From Diplosphaera chodatii (Eukaryota > Chlorophyta > Trebouxiophyceae > Prasiolales > Stichococcaceae): a stretch of 64,000 bases of DNA. This document shows positions 35,919 through 49,600 of this stretch, piece after piece; the first letter of the stretch is position 1; each line of letters opens with the position of its first letter. The notes under the pieces were generated by a model. The model searched no databases. It was not told where the DNA came from and saw nothing but the letters and a program-made list of their open reading frames with translations. Where the stretch lies: positions 2,790,001-2,854,000 of the forward strand of contig JAALGY010000017.1 of NCBI GenBank assembly GCA_032358165.1, read 5' to 3'. The translations under genes were made by a program, and so were the position numbers.

Positions 35919-38892
35919 GCGCAGCCTGCCTGCAGATGCAGTGATGACAGCACATTGTGAGACACCGTCAACTGCAACGGCGCAGGGCTGCCGGTGCGCA
36001 ACAGGGACTAGAGGCTGAGCCGGTAGGATTGTGCAAGCTGCATGGGTGGATGCGTGAAAATGGGGCCGTGCACCTCCTGTCCCTGAAGTCACTGCCCCGA
36101 GTTCACAGCGCACCGACGGAACGCGCCTAGGAGCAAACCCGCTGCAGGCTGCTGATGCAGTGGGTGGGCCATTCCCGATGTGTTGGCCTATCATATGCCA
36201 GACAAGCCCCGACGACGCGCTGGTGAGCAGATAGACGGAAGCGCACCACAGATGCGCTCAGTCATGTCGCCGCCCGCTGCAGACCTATCTGCAGCGTGAT
36301 AGCTTGCAATCGCCGCGTACGGGGAGCTGTACGGCCGCATGCACACGCCTGAGAGACTGTAGGCACGTTTGTCTGTAAGCGGCGCAACACGCGTGTGATA
36401 TTTTGCCTGAAACGGCCCGACCTATCATGCAGGGTACGAAGGAAGGCTCGGCCGCATGAGGCAACAGCGGCATGCGGCAAGGTCATGTGATGCAACTCTG
36501 ACTAGGCAACAGCCGGCGCGGCACCAGGGATGGGTCACGAGAGGAGTGCTGGAATTTCGGGTTGGGAGCCCGAACCTCTGTTGTCCGGACGGAATGCTGA
36601 CCAGTGGTGCCGTACCCCCTGGCCACCGTCAGCAGAGCTGCTCCGTCAAAGCCGTGTCTGCGCTTAGAGAACTGCTGCGTGCAATCAGGACGATCAACGC
36701 TAATGGTGACGGCTTTGCACAATATCATGGGCAATCTGGCTGCGCTGTGAAGCCTAAAAGCAATCCGATTGGGAAGTGCAAGACATGTTGCGTGATAGGA
36801 AAACTGAAAGGGAAAGTGCCCTTCAGGCGATCGAAGGCGTGATCGGCGGGGCAAAGAAGGACGCGCAACGTGGACGATGGACGACAACAGCGCCCGGTGC
36901 TTATGTTGCGCCTTTGATACCCGCACTGCTTGCCTGGGGCAAATGTTTACCGCAGCCGCGCCTGACCCTGCGTCCGCTTTTGGGGCAGCAGCCCTGAGGC
37001 ACCTGAGCCGGAGGTGCAGCATGTTTGTGCAAGCCTGATCTGCCACGGGAACGGGTTGGTTAGTTCCCAAAATGTCCACCAGCAGCTTCGCGTGTCAAGC
37101 AATGCCCGCTGTACCAGACTTCAGGGTGATGCACGTGCCAGCCAACGCGCCCCGCTTGCACCTATTGCTGACGCAGGGCCATACCGAAGGGCATCGGGCG
37201 TATTCAAGTGACAGACAGATGCAGGTTCATTGTTTTACGAGCTTGCTGCATCCCAAATGTTACTCCACGCGTGGCTTCCGCCCAGATGGCACAAGCTAGG
37301 TCTGTTGTGTTGACCAAGATGGAGGGCGCTGCGCACGCACTCGTGCCGTCTGGCAGCACCCAGGCGTGCATGATAGCTTTACCACAGGAGATCACATGGG
37401 GCCCGCTGCATTGTAGGGCGCGCAGCTGCATCTACACTTTGGACTGCTTCGCCGTTTCGACCTCGGCGGCATCTACTCCTGGGATAAGAAAGTTATGCAT
37501 CGCGCCCTCTATCAACGGTCACTGCACATTGTTGCAGAACATCTTCCGTGCTGAGGTCCGAGTCGTGATGATTTACCGAGTCAAGCGCTGTAGGAGGTCC
37601 GGTGGCATCTGCTGACGTCATCGCACAGATGACCGACCAAAACAGCCCTGAAACTGCGGAGCCCAGGAGTGGCTGACGCGCGTCAAGCTACACAATCAAC
37701 GCTTTGATGCAGCTTTTTCACTCCGGTCGTGGTTACCGCACGGCGAGCTCCAATAACCTTTGCGGATGTCCTCCTGCAGCTGGGTGCGTGTCGCAGGCAG
37801 GGCTGACGGTGGGCAGACTGTTACCGTTAGACACTCCTGTGCGATGCACCTCTGCACAATGGGATGTGGAGATAGACTAAGCTCGTTCTGCTACTGGACC
37901 CTTACAGGCATGACCAGCAGGGAAAGGGTCGACGTCCGGCTGTTTGTTGGCTGCCGGTGCATCCGTTACTGAGCATCGAAGGGCTTGGCACGGGGTAGGC
38001 TGCACAGGATCGGTTACAGGAATAGACAGCGGATGATGTTATGGCCGAGCGCTTTGACTAGCTGATGGCGGTGCTGCATGACGCGCCGCCGCGGCGGGTG
38101 GTGTCTGTCTTGTACAGCTCAGCGCCTCTCGCTGACAACGGTCAGGTGGCCTGCTTTGTGTTCTGGGACCAATTGGCGCGCACTCAAACATAATGTGCCG
38201 TCATCCACAGGTCAAACGGCAACCACTGCCAGCGGCTGCAAGGCAGCCAGGCTTCACATTCAGCCGCAAGCTCGATCAAAGAGTAGCTGCCCGTCGTGTC
38301 AAATTACAGCGTCAACACCTCTGTTGAAACTGGACTACACTGGCTGCTCTGCCGAACCCAGGCAACCTCAATGCTGTGCAGCTCGCGTACAGAGTGGATC
38401 GGCTCGGAGCCTACAGCATGCAGCGCCCTGCAGCATTAAAGGCCAAAACGTCGAAAAAGACCTATATTCTCTTCCTCTACTGTTTCTGCCGCGGTGAATC
38501 TGCACATGGCCACGCGATGGCATGCGCAACAGTTTGAGAGGTGACCCCTACGTGTCAAGCGCCATGCACTGCGAGGAGCGGAGCAAACGCTATGCAGCGA
38601 AGTGGGGCATGCAGCACCGGCGAGCAAGATCTGACAGTCAGTACCAGCACTGGATGCTTCAGGGGCCCCCCTGCAGCGTGCATGCTCCCCCGCAACTGGC
38701 TGGCACCCTGGCAGCGATGCATGACGATCTGGGCGCTGTGGGCACCTGACAACGTTTGACAAGCGTCCACAGGGCCGCAGCACCTGGCATCACGAGGGCC
38801 TGTTGTGACTGTTGCAACCAGGATTGCATTGTCGGCAATTTGAGCGATTGAACTCGCGCGATCAGCGCTGATCTCCAAGCTTAGATTCAGAA
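35919..38892. other. Large divergent intergenic region, no gene seen
   Basis: Nearly 3 kb between the starts of the giant Pro-rich gene (minus) and the LRR-kinase gene (plus). Base composition is more mixed than in the genes. I found only short frames without motifs or consistent splice joins. Promoters of both genes should be at its ends. Confidence 0.45.
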
Positions 38893-41800
38893 ATGAGCAG
38901 CAACAACAACAGCCAGCATGCACTTATCAAGGCAGCTGCTGGCGTCACGCTGGCTGCAGGCGCATTTGCGCTTATGCGAGCAGGGCCTCGCTACCAATCA
39001 GACACCTTGGTGGATGCCGACCGCCTGCAGTGGCTCTGCAATGAGGACACAGCAAGCGTTGCAGCCCGCAGTCTGCTGGCACTGGACAGCGGCAGCATCA
39101 GAACAGTCAGGCTGCAGCACGATGAGAGGGCATCGCTGAAGCGGGTGCTGTCGTTCCACCGCCTAAAAGGTGTGGTTGCCTATTGGCTGAGGATCCTGAC
39201 CGTACCACACAGAGGCAAGGTGCTGCGCTGATGATCTACAGGATAGGATGACGATCTTCATGATAGTTCCCACAGTTATAATGCTGCTGACTTCCGCTGT
39301 CTGGTCTGGAGGCTGTGTGTGCCTGCTGACATCCCTGCGGAAGGAGCATCTCAGGGCAGCAGGCAGTCGCGCTGTGTGTGGCCCACACACATGTTGTCTA
39401 CGGATCGCCTCTCAGAAGCTTGATCATGAAGAAGATAAAGCTTGATCATGTGCAGGGCTCCGTGACTTGGACGTCCAGCACGCGGTGCTGGATGCCGCGC
39501 TGCTGTCGTCGCTCACCGCCTGCAGCCAGCTGTCCAGCCTGCGGGCCGCACACGCCGGCCTCGAGCAGCTTCCTGCGTCCATCGGACAGCTCGCGGCGCT
39601 GCAGCAGCTGGACGTCAGCGGCAACGCGCTGCAGCAGCTTCCTGCTGCGCTTGGGGATCTGTCTGCGCTCACTCGCCTCGTCGTGGGGCGCAACCAGCTG
39701 GCGACGCTGCCGCCGGAGATCAGCGGGCTGATCAGCCTTCAGGTGCAGCTCTGGGTCATTGCCTTCGCTCACCTCACCGCCTGATGAGCTCTTGACCTAG
39801 CAAGCGCAGTCTCAAATGCCGAGGACATGCCAACCTGTGCTGCTGAATGTCGCGAGAACACAACATGGTTCCACTGACGCCCGGGGCATCTGTGCAGGAT
39901 CTGGACGTCAGCCGCAACGCATTGGCAGCCCTGCCGCCGGAGATCGGCGCCTGCACCCGCCTGGCGTTCCTCAATGCCATGGCCAACCGGCTGGAGGCGG
40001 TGCCGCCTGAGATCGGCGGCCTGCGCACCCTGTATCGGCTTGGTCTCAAGAGCAACAGGTGGGAGGGGGTCAGGCCACCCACCTGGACTCAGCATGCAGC
40101 GCTCATTGGCAATACGCTGCAGAATTTGCTGCAGCATGAGGCGCAGGCTCAGGTTCGGGCTCGGCTGCTGAAGTCAGGAACTTGAGAGTCGCCCACCGGG
40201 TGCACAATCATGTGTTGCCAGACAGGGCATGGCGCCTGCTCACAGACTCCCTGCATAGCGATGTGCGCTGTGCGCCTGCAGGCTGCGCAGCCTGCCGGAC
40301 ACCTTCGGCCGGCTGACGGCCCTGGTGGAGCTGTTCCTGACGGACAACCAGCTGACGGAGCTGCCGGCTGCGATCGGCGAGTGCATCTCCCTGGTCAAGC
40401 TGCAGGTGCGGGAGGCGAGGAAGCTGTCATGCTCCCTCCCCTGGCGGCAGCTGTAGGGTCTGGTCTCCTCGCAGTTGTGCTCGCCCGCCCCATCACATTT
40501 AGAACCCCAAATCGGGCGGGCCAGATGGTGCCCAGCGGGTGGATGCTCAGAGTCATGAGTGGGGTGTCGCGTGCGCTGATGGTATGCATGGTCTTATGTC
40601 AGGCGTCGTTCAACCGACTGACGACGCTGCCCGATGCCCTGGCGGCGCTGCCGCGGCTGGAGCTGTGCCGTGTCGCATGCTGCGACATCGCCAGCCTGCC
40701 GTCGGGCCTCGCGAACGCTCCGGCGCTGGCGTGGCTGTCGCTGGGCGGCAACCCGATCTGTGCCCCGCCGCCGCCGCACAGGTCAGGACGCCATTCAGTT
40801 TCCCCTGTAAGTCTGGCAAGCATGGCTGCATGTGTCACTAGACTTAGGGTGCATCAGCACTGCGATCCTTGAGTTTCTGTGGTTCTGCTGTGGCCTGGGG
40901 CAACCATGGACACATGCAGTGTGATGAACGAACCCCATTCGCATCCAGGCACAGTCCACAGGCGCAACACTCAGTGGTTGCTGACAGCCGTCCCTCTGTC
41001 CTGTGGTGGCGGCGCTGACCCTGCTATGGCTGCGCCGCAGGATGGAGATTGCAGACGTGACGATGGGTCAGCTGGCGCTCGGCGCACCGCTTGGGGATGG
41101 CGCCTCCGGCGACGTGTTTGCTTCCAGCTTCCAGGGTGCGCGCTGCTTGCTTACATGCGGGCGACATCGTCGGCTTTGCAGATTCTCTGTAAGAACGCAA
41201 CTTCCGGTAGTGGCATGCCATGCCAACACAGGAAGCGGCAAGCTTCAGCCGCTGGCCGGCATCCGCCAGCGCTGGGAAGCAGACGCACAGAGTGCCATGT
41301 CTCATGAGCCAGTGCCTGACAGCGTGATCATCACTGCAGGGCATGAGGTCGCGGTGAAGGTCTTCAAGGGCGAGGCGTCCCCCGACGGCCGGGCAGCGGA
41401 CGAGATCGATGTGACCTGCGCCGTCGCGCACGCCAACCTGATCAGAGTCATCGGCCTGGTGCAGCAGCCGCACGCGCTGGTCGTCCACAAGGTGGGGTCT
41501 TTGCAGAAAGGGCTGAAGGTGTCAGGGTTCAAGCTCCCAGCGGTGCAGGCAGATTCCTGCACACACCCAGGGCCTACTTGGGCTCAGCCGCAGTGCATGC
41601 AGCCGAGGCAGGGCTCTGGCCCGCCTGTGCTTTGGCAGTTGCTGTGTCTGCAGCTTGCGCACTTGTTCCCGAGCACCGCATCCCCTGCAAGCTGTGCCCT
41701 GCCGGAGCTTGCTGGCGAGCCGCTGCAGCGGTGCACAGCTGCACTGACCATGCCATTGCCTCAGAATGCTCTGCACGATGACTGACCCGCAACCTCGTGA

Positions 41801-42910
41801 ATCGCTATCCAGGTGGATGGCAAGCCGCTGGCGGCAAAGCCGGACCTGACATCGCTGCTGCGCTGCCGCTGGGCGCCTGGGCTGCGTCTAACAGCGCCCT
41901 ATGTGTTGAAGGTGGCGTCAGACGTCGCGGTGCGTGCCTGGTTTTGCAGTGCACAACCGTCTCCATGCACACTGTCCCTTGCCTTGCACATTGTGGGAAG
42001 CCATATCTGGCTCAATGTGCCGCGCCGTTCAGCTTCGAACAAGGGGATGTCTGGGTTAGATCGCCCAACCGGGCTGTGAGCGTCACAGTGCGTGCACGTC
42101 AAGATGACGATGATATTTGCTTCTGCAGGCCGCACTGGCAGAGCTGCACCGGCTGCGCATCTGCCACGGTGACGTGTATGCGCACAATGTGCTGGCGGAT
42201 GCCGCCGGCAACGCTGTGCTGTGCGACTATGGTAAGGGCGTTCAACACATGATGTTGGCTGTTTGAGAGGCCTCCACACCCTCTGCTGGCATGGTGCAGA
42301 AGCCGCCAATAAGCTATTGTACTTCCATGCGAGTCATCTGCAGCATAGTGTTGGAATGCGCAGCAGGCCTCACAGGCTAGCTAGCGCGCTCGGGCAGAAG
42401 TCTTCTGCCACCATCTTTGCAGGCGCCTCGTTCTTCTATCAGCCACACACCCTGCCGTTTGAGGCGCAAGAAGTGCGGGCCTTCGGCCTGCTGCTTGCCG
42501 ACATGGCCGAGCGCATCAGCGCTGTTGACAGCTGCAGCGGCGGCAGTGCCGACGCTGGTTCCGGCGATGCTGATGGCGCTGCTGCCACCAACGCCAGCGT
42601 GTGGAGAGGCTTCAGCGGCTGGCTGCGCAGCTGGTTTGCTGCGCAGCAGGAGCCGGCGGCAGCGCCGCAGGTCGCAGCAGCTGCCACGGTTGAGGCAGCG
42701 CCTGGGCAGAAGGTGGTGGGCGGCGACAGCTGCAGCGGCAGCAGCACGGACGGCAGCAGCATCGCGCGCCGGTTGGTGCAGCTGGCGGTGCAATGCGTGG
42801 GACCAGCTGTGGCGAGCAGGCCCAGCTTTGTGGACGTCTGTCAGCAGCTGCAGCATGCCAGCACTGGAGACAGCTTTCGCACTGCAGTCTCTGGGCACGT
42901 GACAGGCTGA
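38893..42910 (+). CDS. Leucine-rich-repeat protein kinase, atypical (HGD/DYG motifs)
   Basis: Predicted 660 residues from ten exons: 38893-39169, 39456-39742, 39898-40058, 40282-40405, 40603-40781, 41041-41135, 41340-41491, 41813-41929, 42129-42231, 42423-42910; 1983 nt, phases match. Residues about 95-335 hold short LRRs of the LxxLPxxIGxLxxL type. The kinase-like domain begins near 345: GDGASGDVF (glycine loop), HEVAVKVFK (Lys near 380), CHGDVYAHNVLAD (catalytic loop, HGD instead of HRD, with Asp and Asn kept), CDYG (metal loop) and LPFEAQEVRAFGLLLADM (DVWSFG-equivalent). The catalytic residues are present, so activity is possible. This LRR-plus-HGD layout resembles bacterial-type LRR kinases more than plant receptor kinases. 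A hydrophobic stretch near residues 13-27 (AAAGVTLAAGAFALM) may be an N-terminal anchor. A Gly/Ser/Ala-rich insert lies in the C-lobe. Confidence 0.85.
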
Positions 42911-43622
42911 CCAGCTGCAACTCTGTGACATGCACCGTGCTCTTCACTCGGCTGTCTAGCTTGGTGGCAGAGCCACCCTTGCTGTATATCTGAAGTCAGC
43001 TGCGAATCTAGATGCATGGCAGCAGCACCGAGCAGGCAGCATGATCGCAGCTGTTTGGCTGCTTAACACGTAGCCAGCGGAGGCAGGTGTGGCCTTTTTC
43101 AATGTGGGTGTAAAATGTGGCGGGTGAAGGGTTTCCTGCATAATTGTGCATGCGGTATGATTATGTTGACATGTCTATGTAGTGCCTTGACCGAAACAAC
43201 GATTGGAAACAAAGGATTCACAGCGGTGGGTGCGGCAAAGCAGCGCACACAATCTAGCTGCCTAGTGCAGCAGACACCTCAGACATCAACGCCTCTAGCA
43301 GGTGGTGTGATTCCAGGCACAATGCATGACTGCATTTTGTATAGCCTGTGCAGACGAAAGTGCTGTCCGGACACCGGCGGCACTCTGCCAACCAAAAACA
43401 TATTCCCCATGCTTCTGGCATGGCGTCATCAAGCATTCTCCCAGAATTTCAAGCAAACAATTGTGACATGGAGTGCTGAGCTTGCAAAACAGTTAGAGCC
43501 GCGAGGGGCGCTACAGCCTGGCCTGGCGCAATCAGCCAGAACCGTGCTGCAGTGGCTGAGTGTCGTGGTTGCTGCTGCAGGTGCTGCCATGGGCGCAGCT
43601 GGCTGCATGCCGAGCGAGAAAC
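42911..43622. other. Convergent intergenic region
   Basis: Between the stops of the LRR-kinase gene and the triple-domain Pro-rich gene; holds both 3'UTRs. No gene seen. Confidence 0.5.
43109..43113 (+). promoter_or_regulatory. Probable polyadenylation signal TGTAA of the LRR-kinase gene
   Basis: TGTAA about 200 nt past the stop at 42910, at a normal chlorophyte 3'UTR distance. Confidence 0.55.
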
Positions 43623-46600
43623 TCAGCCGAGAACCTTGGCACAGGTGTTGCCAGTGCCATCGCACTTGACAGTGTATGTGTAGGCCCCGCAGCTGTTGCA
43701 CAGCTGGTTGCTGTTGAAATAGCCTCCGCAGGCACTGCTGCAGACTGCAGGCGCTCCTGTCGTGTCATAGCTGCCATCGTGGATGAAGATGTTGACCTGA
43801 CTGTTGCACTTGGCTGTGAATGACAATGCCGTCGCGTCCGCAACAACCTCCTCCCTGCAAGCCACAACGGTCCCTGAGTATGTGCGTTGCTGCCAGGAAT
43901 TATGTGTCAAGCCAGACAGGCTCTGCACGATCATGAAGCAGGCATGTATGCACCGAACCAACAGTGAACAGGGGCAGCTGTTGGGCAGAGTTGTGTTCAC
44001 TCACGCTTTGTCAGAGCACACGGTCATGCCATTCGCATTCACGTAGGTTGCGGTGATGAAGCTGATGGCCTTGCCGAAGCAATTCTTCACGGTGACGGTG
44101 GTCGTTTGTGAAGAGGCTGTACTTGGTCTGCTGGAGCAGAAGCACGCCGGATTCGGAGCAGTAGTGGCAGGGCAGGACCCCTTGCCATTGCCAGGCGTCT
44201 TCTTGCTGCACGTGGGACCTGTGCAGGAGATGCCAGTGCACCGCTGTCACTACAGGATATACACATCTGCACCGTGCCCTTTGAACACAGCGATGCACAC
44301 CTCAGTGCTGTAGGTGGCTCTCACGGAGATAGACGGGAAGAGTCTATCCTATGTCATCGCACATGAAGCAGGAGGGCTTGGCGGTGGCGATGGTGGCGGC
44401 AGCGAAGGAGCAGGCTTGGGCGGTGGCCAAGATGGCGGTTTTGGCTGCAGCAGCGGTGGCGGCAGTGAGGGTGATGGTGATGGCGGCGGGCTGGACGGTG
44501 GTGAAGGAGGAGGCTTAGGCGGCGGCGATGTCGGCGGTTCTGGCGGCGGCAGGGGTGGCATCGAGGGAGGTGCGCTTGGCGGCGGTGATGGCGGCAGACT
44601 GGGTGGCGGGCTGGGTGGAGGCGTAGCTAATGGGCTGCTTGGCTGAGCGCAGGTGTTGCCAGTGCCATCGCACTTGACAGTGTATGTGTAGGCCCCACAG
44701 CTGTTGCACAGCTGGTTGCTGTTGAAATAGCCTCCGCAGACACTGCTGCAGACTGCAGGTGCTCCCGTCGTGACATAGCTGCCATCGTGGATGAAGATGC
44801 TGACCTCGCTGTTGCACTGGGCTGTGAATGACAATGCCGTCGCGTCCGCAACAACCTCCTCCCTGCAAGCCACAACGGTCCCTGAGGGTGTGTAATGTGT
44901 TGCTGCCAGGAATTATTGTATCAGGCGAGACAGGCTGTGCAGAATCGTGAAGCAGGCATGTATGCACCGAACCAACAGTGAACAGGGGCAGCTGTTGGGC
45001 AGATTTGTGTCCACTCACGCTTTGTCGGAGCACACGGTCATGCCATTCGCATTCACGTAGGTTGCGGTGATGTAGCTGATGGCCTTGCCGAAGCAGTTCT
45101 TCACGGTGACGGTGGTCGTTTGTGAAGAGGCTGTACTTGGTCTGCTGGAGCAGAAGCACGCCGGATTCGGATTAGTAGTGGCAGGGCAAGACCCCTTGCC
45201 ATTTTCATTGCCATTGCCATTGCCGTTGCCAGGCTCCTTCCCGCTGCACATTGGACCTGCGCAACAGATGCCAGCGCACTCCTGTCAAATACGTCATTTT
45301 GCAGCATGCTCTGTCAAACTGTCAACAACCACCTCAGCATCAAAGCTAGCTGTCATGCGTAAAGGCATGGCACCTATCATCACATCATCGTACATGCAAG
45401 TGGAGGAGATGGCAGCGGTAGTGGTGGCGGCGGTGAAGGAGGAGGCTTGGGCGGCGGCGATGGCGGCGGTTTTGGAGGCGGCAGAGGTGGCATCGAAGGA
45501 GGTGCGCTCGGCGGCGGTGATGGTGGCGGAGTGGGTGGAGGGCTTGAGGGAGGCTGCGGTGGTGGGCTGCGTGGCGGGTTGGGTGGAGGCTGCGGTGGTG
45601 GGCTGGGTGGCGGTGCTGGCGGTGGGCTGCTTGGAGGCATAGGGGGCGGACTGGGTGGCGGTGCAGGGGGCGGGGAGGGGGGTGGCTGCGGTGGTGGCAT
45701 GGCGATCCTGAGGTCAGGTGGCGTCTGAGGTGGTGGTGACGGCGGTGGGCTGGGCGGAGGTCGAGGTGGTGGGCTGGGGGGTGGTGCAGGTGGTTGGCTG
45801 GGGGGCGGTGCAGGTGGTGGCGACGGCGGTGGTGCAGGTGGCGGGCTGGGCGGCGGACTGGGCGGAGGCTGGGGAGGTGGTGCAGGTGGTGGTGATGGTG
45901 GCGGGCTGGGGGGCGGCTGAGGTGGCGGCGACGGCGGCGGTGCAGGCGGTGGTGAGGGCGGCAGGCTGGGCGGAGGTGACTCAGGTGGCGGCGACACAAT
46001 GCTGAGCGCTGGCGGCTGGGGCGGCGGCCGAGCGTTGGTGGCGGGCGCTGGACCGCACTGGAAGATTGGCACTCCTAGGGATTCAGAGTCTAGTGCAGTT
46101 GAGGTCAGCGATGCCGAAAGGTCGTTGTTGGTGACAAAGTCGACCTCCACCAGGTATCTGCCCTGTGGCAGCGTCACTGGAGCCGTCTGTGAGCTGCTGC
46201 CTGTGAAGGACAGCTCGGACGTCCCATTGAGCAGCAGCTGGGCGGCAGCTGTATTGCCGTTAGTGATGCCCAGCGTGAAGGTGTAGGAGCCCGTGGCAGG
46301 AACCTCGATGAAGTACAGGTACGCCAGCCTAAAGCTGGGGCTGCCGCAGCCCGACATATCGGCCAGGTCTGACCCACTGCCGCCAATGACGCCGCTGGAG
46401 CCTGCATCCGAGGGCACCTGGCCACTGACCAGGCCGGCGGCTGGCAGCGCTTTCGAGTAGTCGCAGTAGCTGTAGAAGTTGGCCTTGTCATCGCGTCTGT
46501 TGAGGCATATTGGCGGCGGAGGCGGCGCGGGTGGCGGCGAGGGGGGCGGCTTGGGCGGGGGTGCTGGTGGCGGGCTGAGCGGCGGTGAGGGCGGCGGTGC

Positions 46601-49600
46601 CGGCGGTGGGCTGGGGGGCGGTGCCGGCGGTGGGCTGGGGGGTGCTGCAGGTGGTGGTGATGGCGGTGGCTGAGGCGGTGGGAGCGGGGGTGGTGCAGGT
46701 GGTGGTGAGGGCGGCGGTGCCGGCGGTGAGCTGGGGGGTGCTGCAGGTGGAGGTGATGGCGGTGGCTGAGGCGGCGGGAACGGGGGTGGAGCAGGTGGTG
46801 GTGAGGGCGGCGGTGCCGGCGGTGGTAAGGGGGGTGGTTGTGGCGGCGGCATGGCGATCCTCAAGTCAGGTGGCATTTGAGGTGGCGGTGACGGCGGTGG
46901 GCTGGGCGGAGGTTGTGGTGGCGGGCTGGGAGGAGGCTGAGGTGGTGGCGAAGGCGGTGGGTTAGGAGGAGGCTGCGGCGGTGGCGATGGAGGTGGGCTG
47001 GGGGGAGGCTGTGGCGGTGGCGATGGAGGTGGGCTGGGGGGAGGCTGTGGCGGTGGTGAAGGTGGCGGGCTAGGGGGTGGCTGAGGTGGTGGCGAAGGCG
47101 GTGGGCTGGGGGGAGGCTCAGGTGGTGGTGATGGCGGTGGGCTGGGGGGAGGCTGCGGTGGTGGTGATGGTGGCGGGCTGGGAGGAGGCTGCGGTGGTGG
47201 TGATGGTGGCGGGCTAGGAGGAGGCTGCGGCGGTGGTGATGGCGGTGGGCTTGGGGGAGGCTGCGGTGGTGGTGATGGCGGTGGGCTGGGGGGAGGCTGC
47301 GGTGGTGGCGAAGGTGGCGGGCTGGGTGGAGGCTGCGGTGGTGGCGAAGGTGGCGGGCTCGGTGGAGGCTGCGGTGGTGGCGAAGGTGGCGGGCTCGGTG
47401 GAGGCTGCGGTGGTGGCGAAGGTGGCGGGCTTGGGGGAGGCTGCGGTGGTGGCGAAGGTGGCGGGCTCGGGGGAGGCTGCGGTGGTGGCGAAGGTGGCGG
47501 GCTCGGTGGAGGCTGCGGTGGTGGCGAAGGTGGCGGGCTTGGGGGAGGCTCAGGTGGTGGGGATGGTGGCGGGCTTGGGGGCGGCTGTGGCGGCGGGCTG
47601 GGTGGCGGACTGGGTGGAGGCTGCGGCGGTGGAGATGGTGGTGGACTGGGTGGCGGGCTTGGGGGAGGCTCAGGTGGTGGCGATGGTGGCGGGCTTGGGG
47701 GCGGCTGTGGTGGCGGGCTGGGTGGCGGACTGGGTGGAGGCTGCGGCGGTGGAGAAGGCGGCGGGCTAGGAGGAGGCTGTGGCGGTGGCGATGGTGGCGG
47801 GCTTGGGGGAGGCTGAGGTGGTGGTGAAGGCGGTGGGCTGGGTGGAGGCTGCGGTGGTGGTGATGGCGGTGGGCTTGGGGGAGGCTGCGGTGGTGGTGAT
47901 GGCGGTGGGCTGGGGGGAGGCTGCGGCGGGGGAGATGGCGGCGGGCTTGGGGGAGGCTGAGGTGGTGGGCTTGGGGGCGGCTGTGGCGGTGGCGAAGGCG
48001 GCGGGCTGGGTGGAGGCTGAGGTGGTGGTGAAGGCGGTGGGCTGGGGGGAGGCTGCGGTGGTGGTGATGGTGGCGGGCTGGGAGGAGGCTGCGGTGGTGG
48101 TGATGGTGGCGGGCTAGGAGGAGGCTGCGGCGGCGGGCTGGGTGGCGGACTGGGTGGAGGCTGAGGCGGTGGTGATGGAGGTGGGTTTGGAGGCGGTGAA
48201 GGTGGTGGTGATGGTGGCGGGCTGGGAGGAGGCTGGGGCGGTGGCGCCGGAGGTGGTGCAGGTGGTGGTGACGGTGGTGGGCTAGGCGGAGGGCTCGGGG
48301 GAGGCTGCGGCGGTGGCGAGGGAGGTGGGCTTGGCGGCGGTGAGGGTGGTGGTGAGGGTGGCGGACTTGGCGGAGGTGAAGGCGGTGGGCTTGGTGGAGG
48401 GCTGGGTGGCGGGCTGGGGGGAGGCTGCGGTGGCGGGCTGGGTGGCGGGCTGGGAGGTGGGTTGGGCGGAGGGCTGGGCGGAGGGCTGGGGGGCGGGCTT
48501 GGCGGCGGCGAGGGCGGCGGGCTGGGCGGCGGGCTGGGGGGTGGCCTGGGCGGCGGGCTTGGTGGAGGGCTGGGGGGAGGGCTGGGCGGTGGTGAGGGTG
48601 GCGGACTTGGTGGCGGTGAGGGAGGCGGGCTTGGCGGCGGGCTGGGAGGTGGCCTGGGTGGCGGACTGGGTGGCGGTGAGGGAGGCGGGCTGGGCGGCGG
48701 GCTGGGAGGTGGCCTGGGCGGCGGGCTGGGCGGTGGTGAGGGAGGCGGGCTGGGCGGCGGGCTGGGCGGCGTTGTTGAAGGGCAGATGTTGCTGGTGGCA
48801 GGGCACATGACAGTGTATGTGTAAGGCCCACAGCTCGAGCACAGCTGATTGTTGTTGTAGTAGTTGGGTGTTCCACCTGCCGACGACGAATCAATTCCGC
48901 AGGGGTCGTTGGTAGCGACGACTTGTGACTGCCCCTGGGCTGAGTCATAGCCGCCTTGGTGAGTGAAGACTGTCACGACGCTGCCGCATCGCGCTGTGAG
49001 TGTGAAGGCTGTCTCACCAGGGGCAACAGTGCTCCTGCAATGAACATCAATCGCCACATTAAACCACCTGATCAGGCAGTCAAAGGTAAAGCTCTGCAAC
49101 AGATGCTGAAGCATGTGAACCAAGCTGGGCGACTTGGTAGTGCAGGCAGAGCATCCGTGTGCACGCAGAGACATGCATGCACAGGAACACATCCACTGCA
49201 TGTAGATCATCGGCATCAGCCTGAGGACATCTTAGGTGAGGACAGTGGGCAGCAACACCAGACTCACGCTTTGCCGAAGCACACAGGAGTTGCGGGGCCA
49301 GTCGGAGGAATGTACGACGCGGTGATGTAGCTGATCTCGACGTTGAAGCAGTTGGAGATTGTGACATTCGGTGGGGCTGCGGCTGTCCCACCGGCGCTGG
49401 TGCAGAAGCATGCCGGTACCACACGTGCGCCCGGGGCCGGGCAGACGTCGTTGCCCGGGGCGGGGCACATGCAGTTTGCCCGCTGACCACTGGTTCTTGC
49501 GTCTTTACACAAAGTTTGGGCGTCGGCACCTGCGTGCAGGATCCGCCACGCCGACGTCAGCAATTGCGTACTGCAGGGCGGGTGCCACATTGGCAGCATC

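Noticed and set aside
44349..45391. Stops at 45380 and 44349 taken as ends of separate genes
   Set aside because: Both stops come a few codons after a usable phase-1 donor, and the downstream units have no signal peptide of their own. A single spliced gene explains this better, though cDNA is needed.
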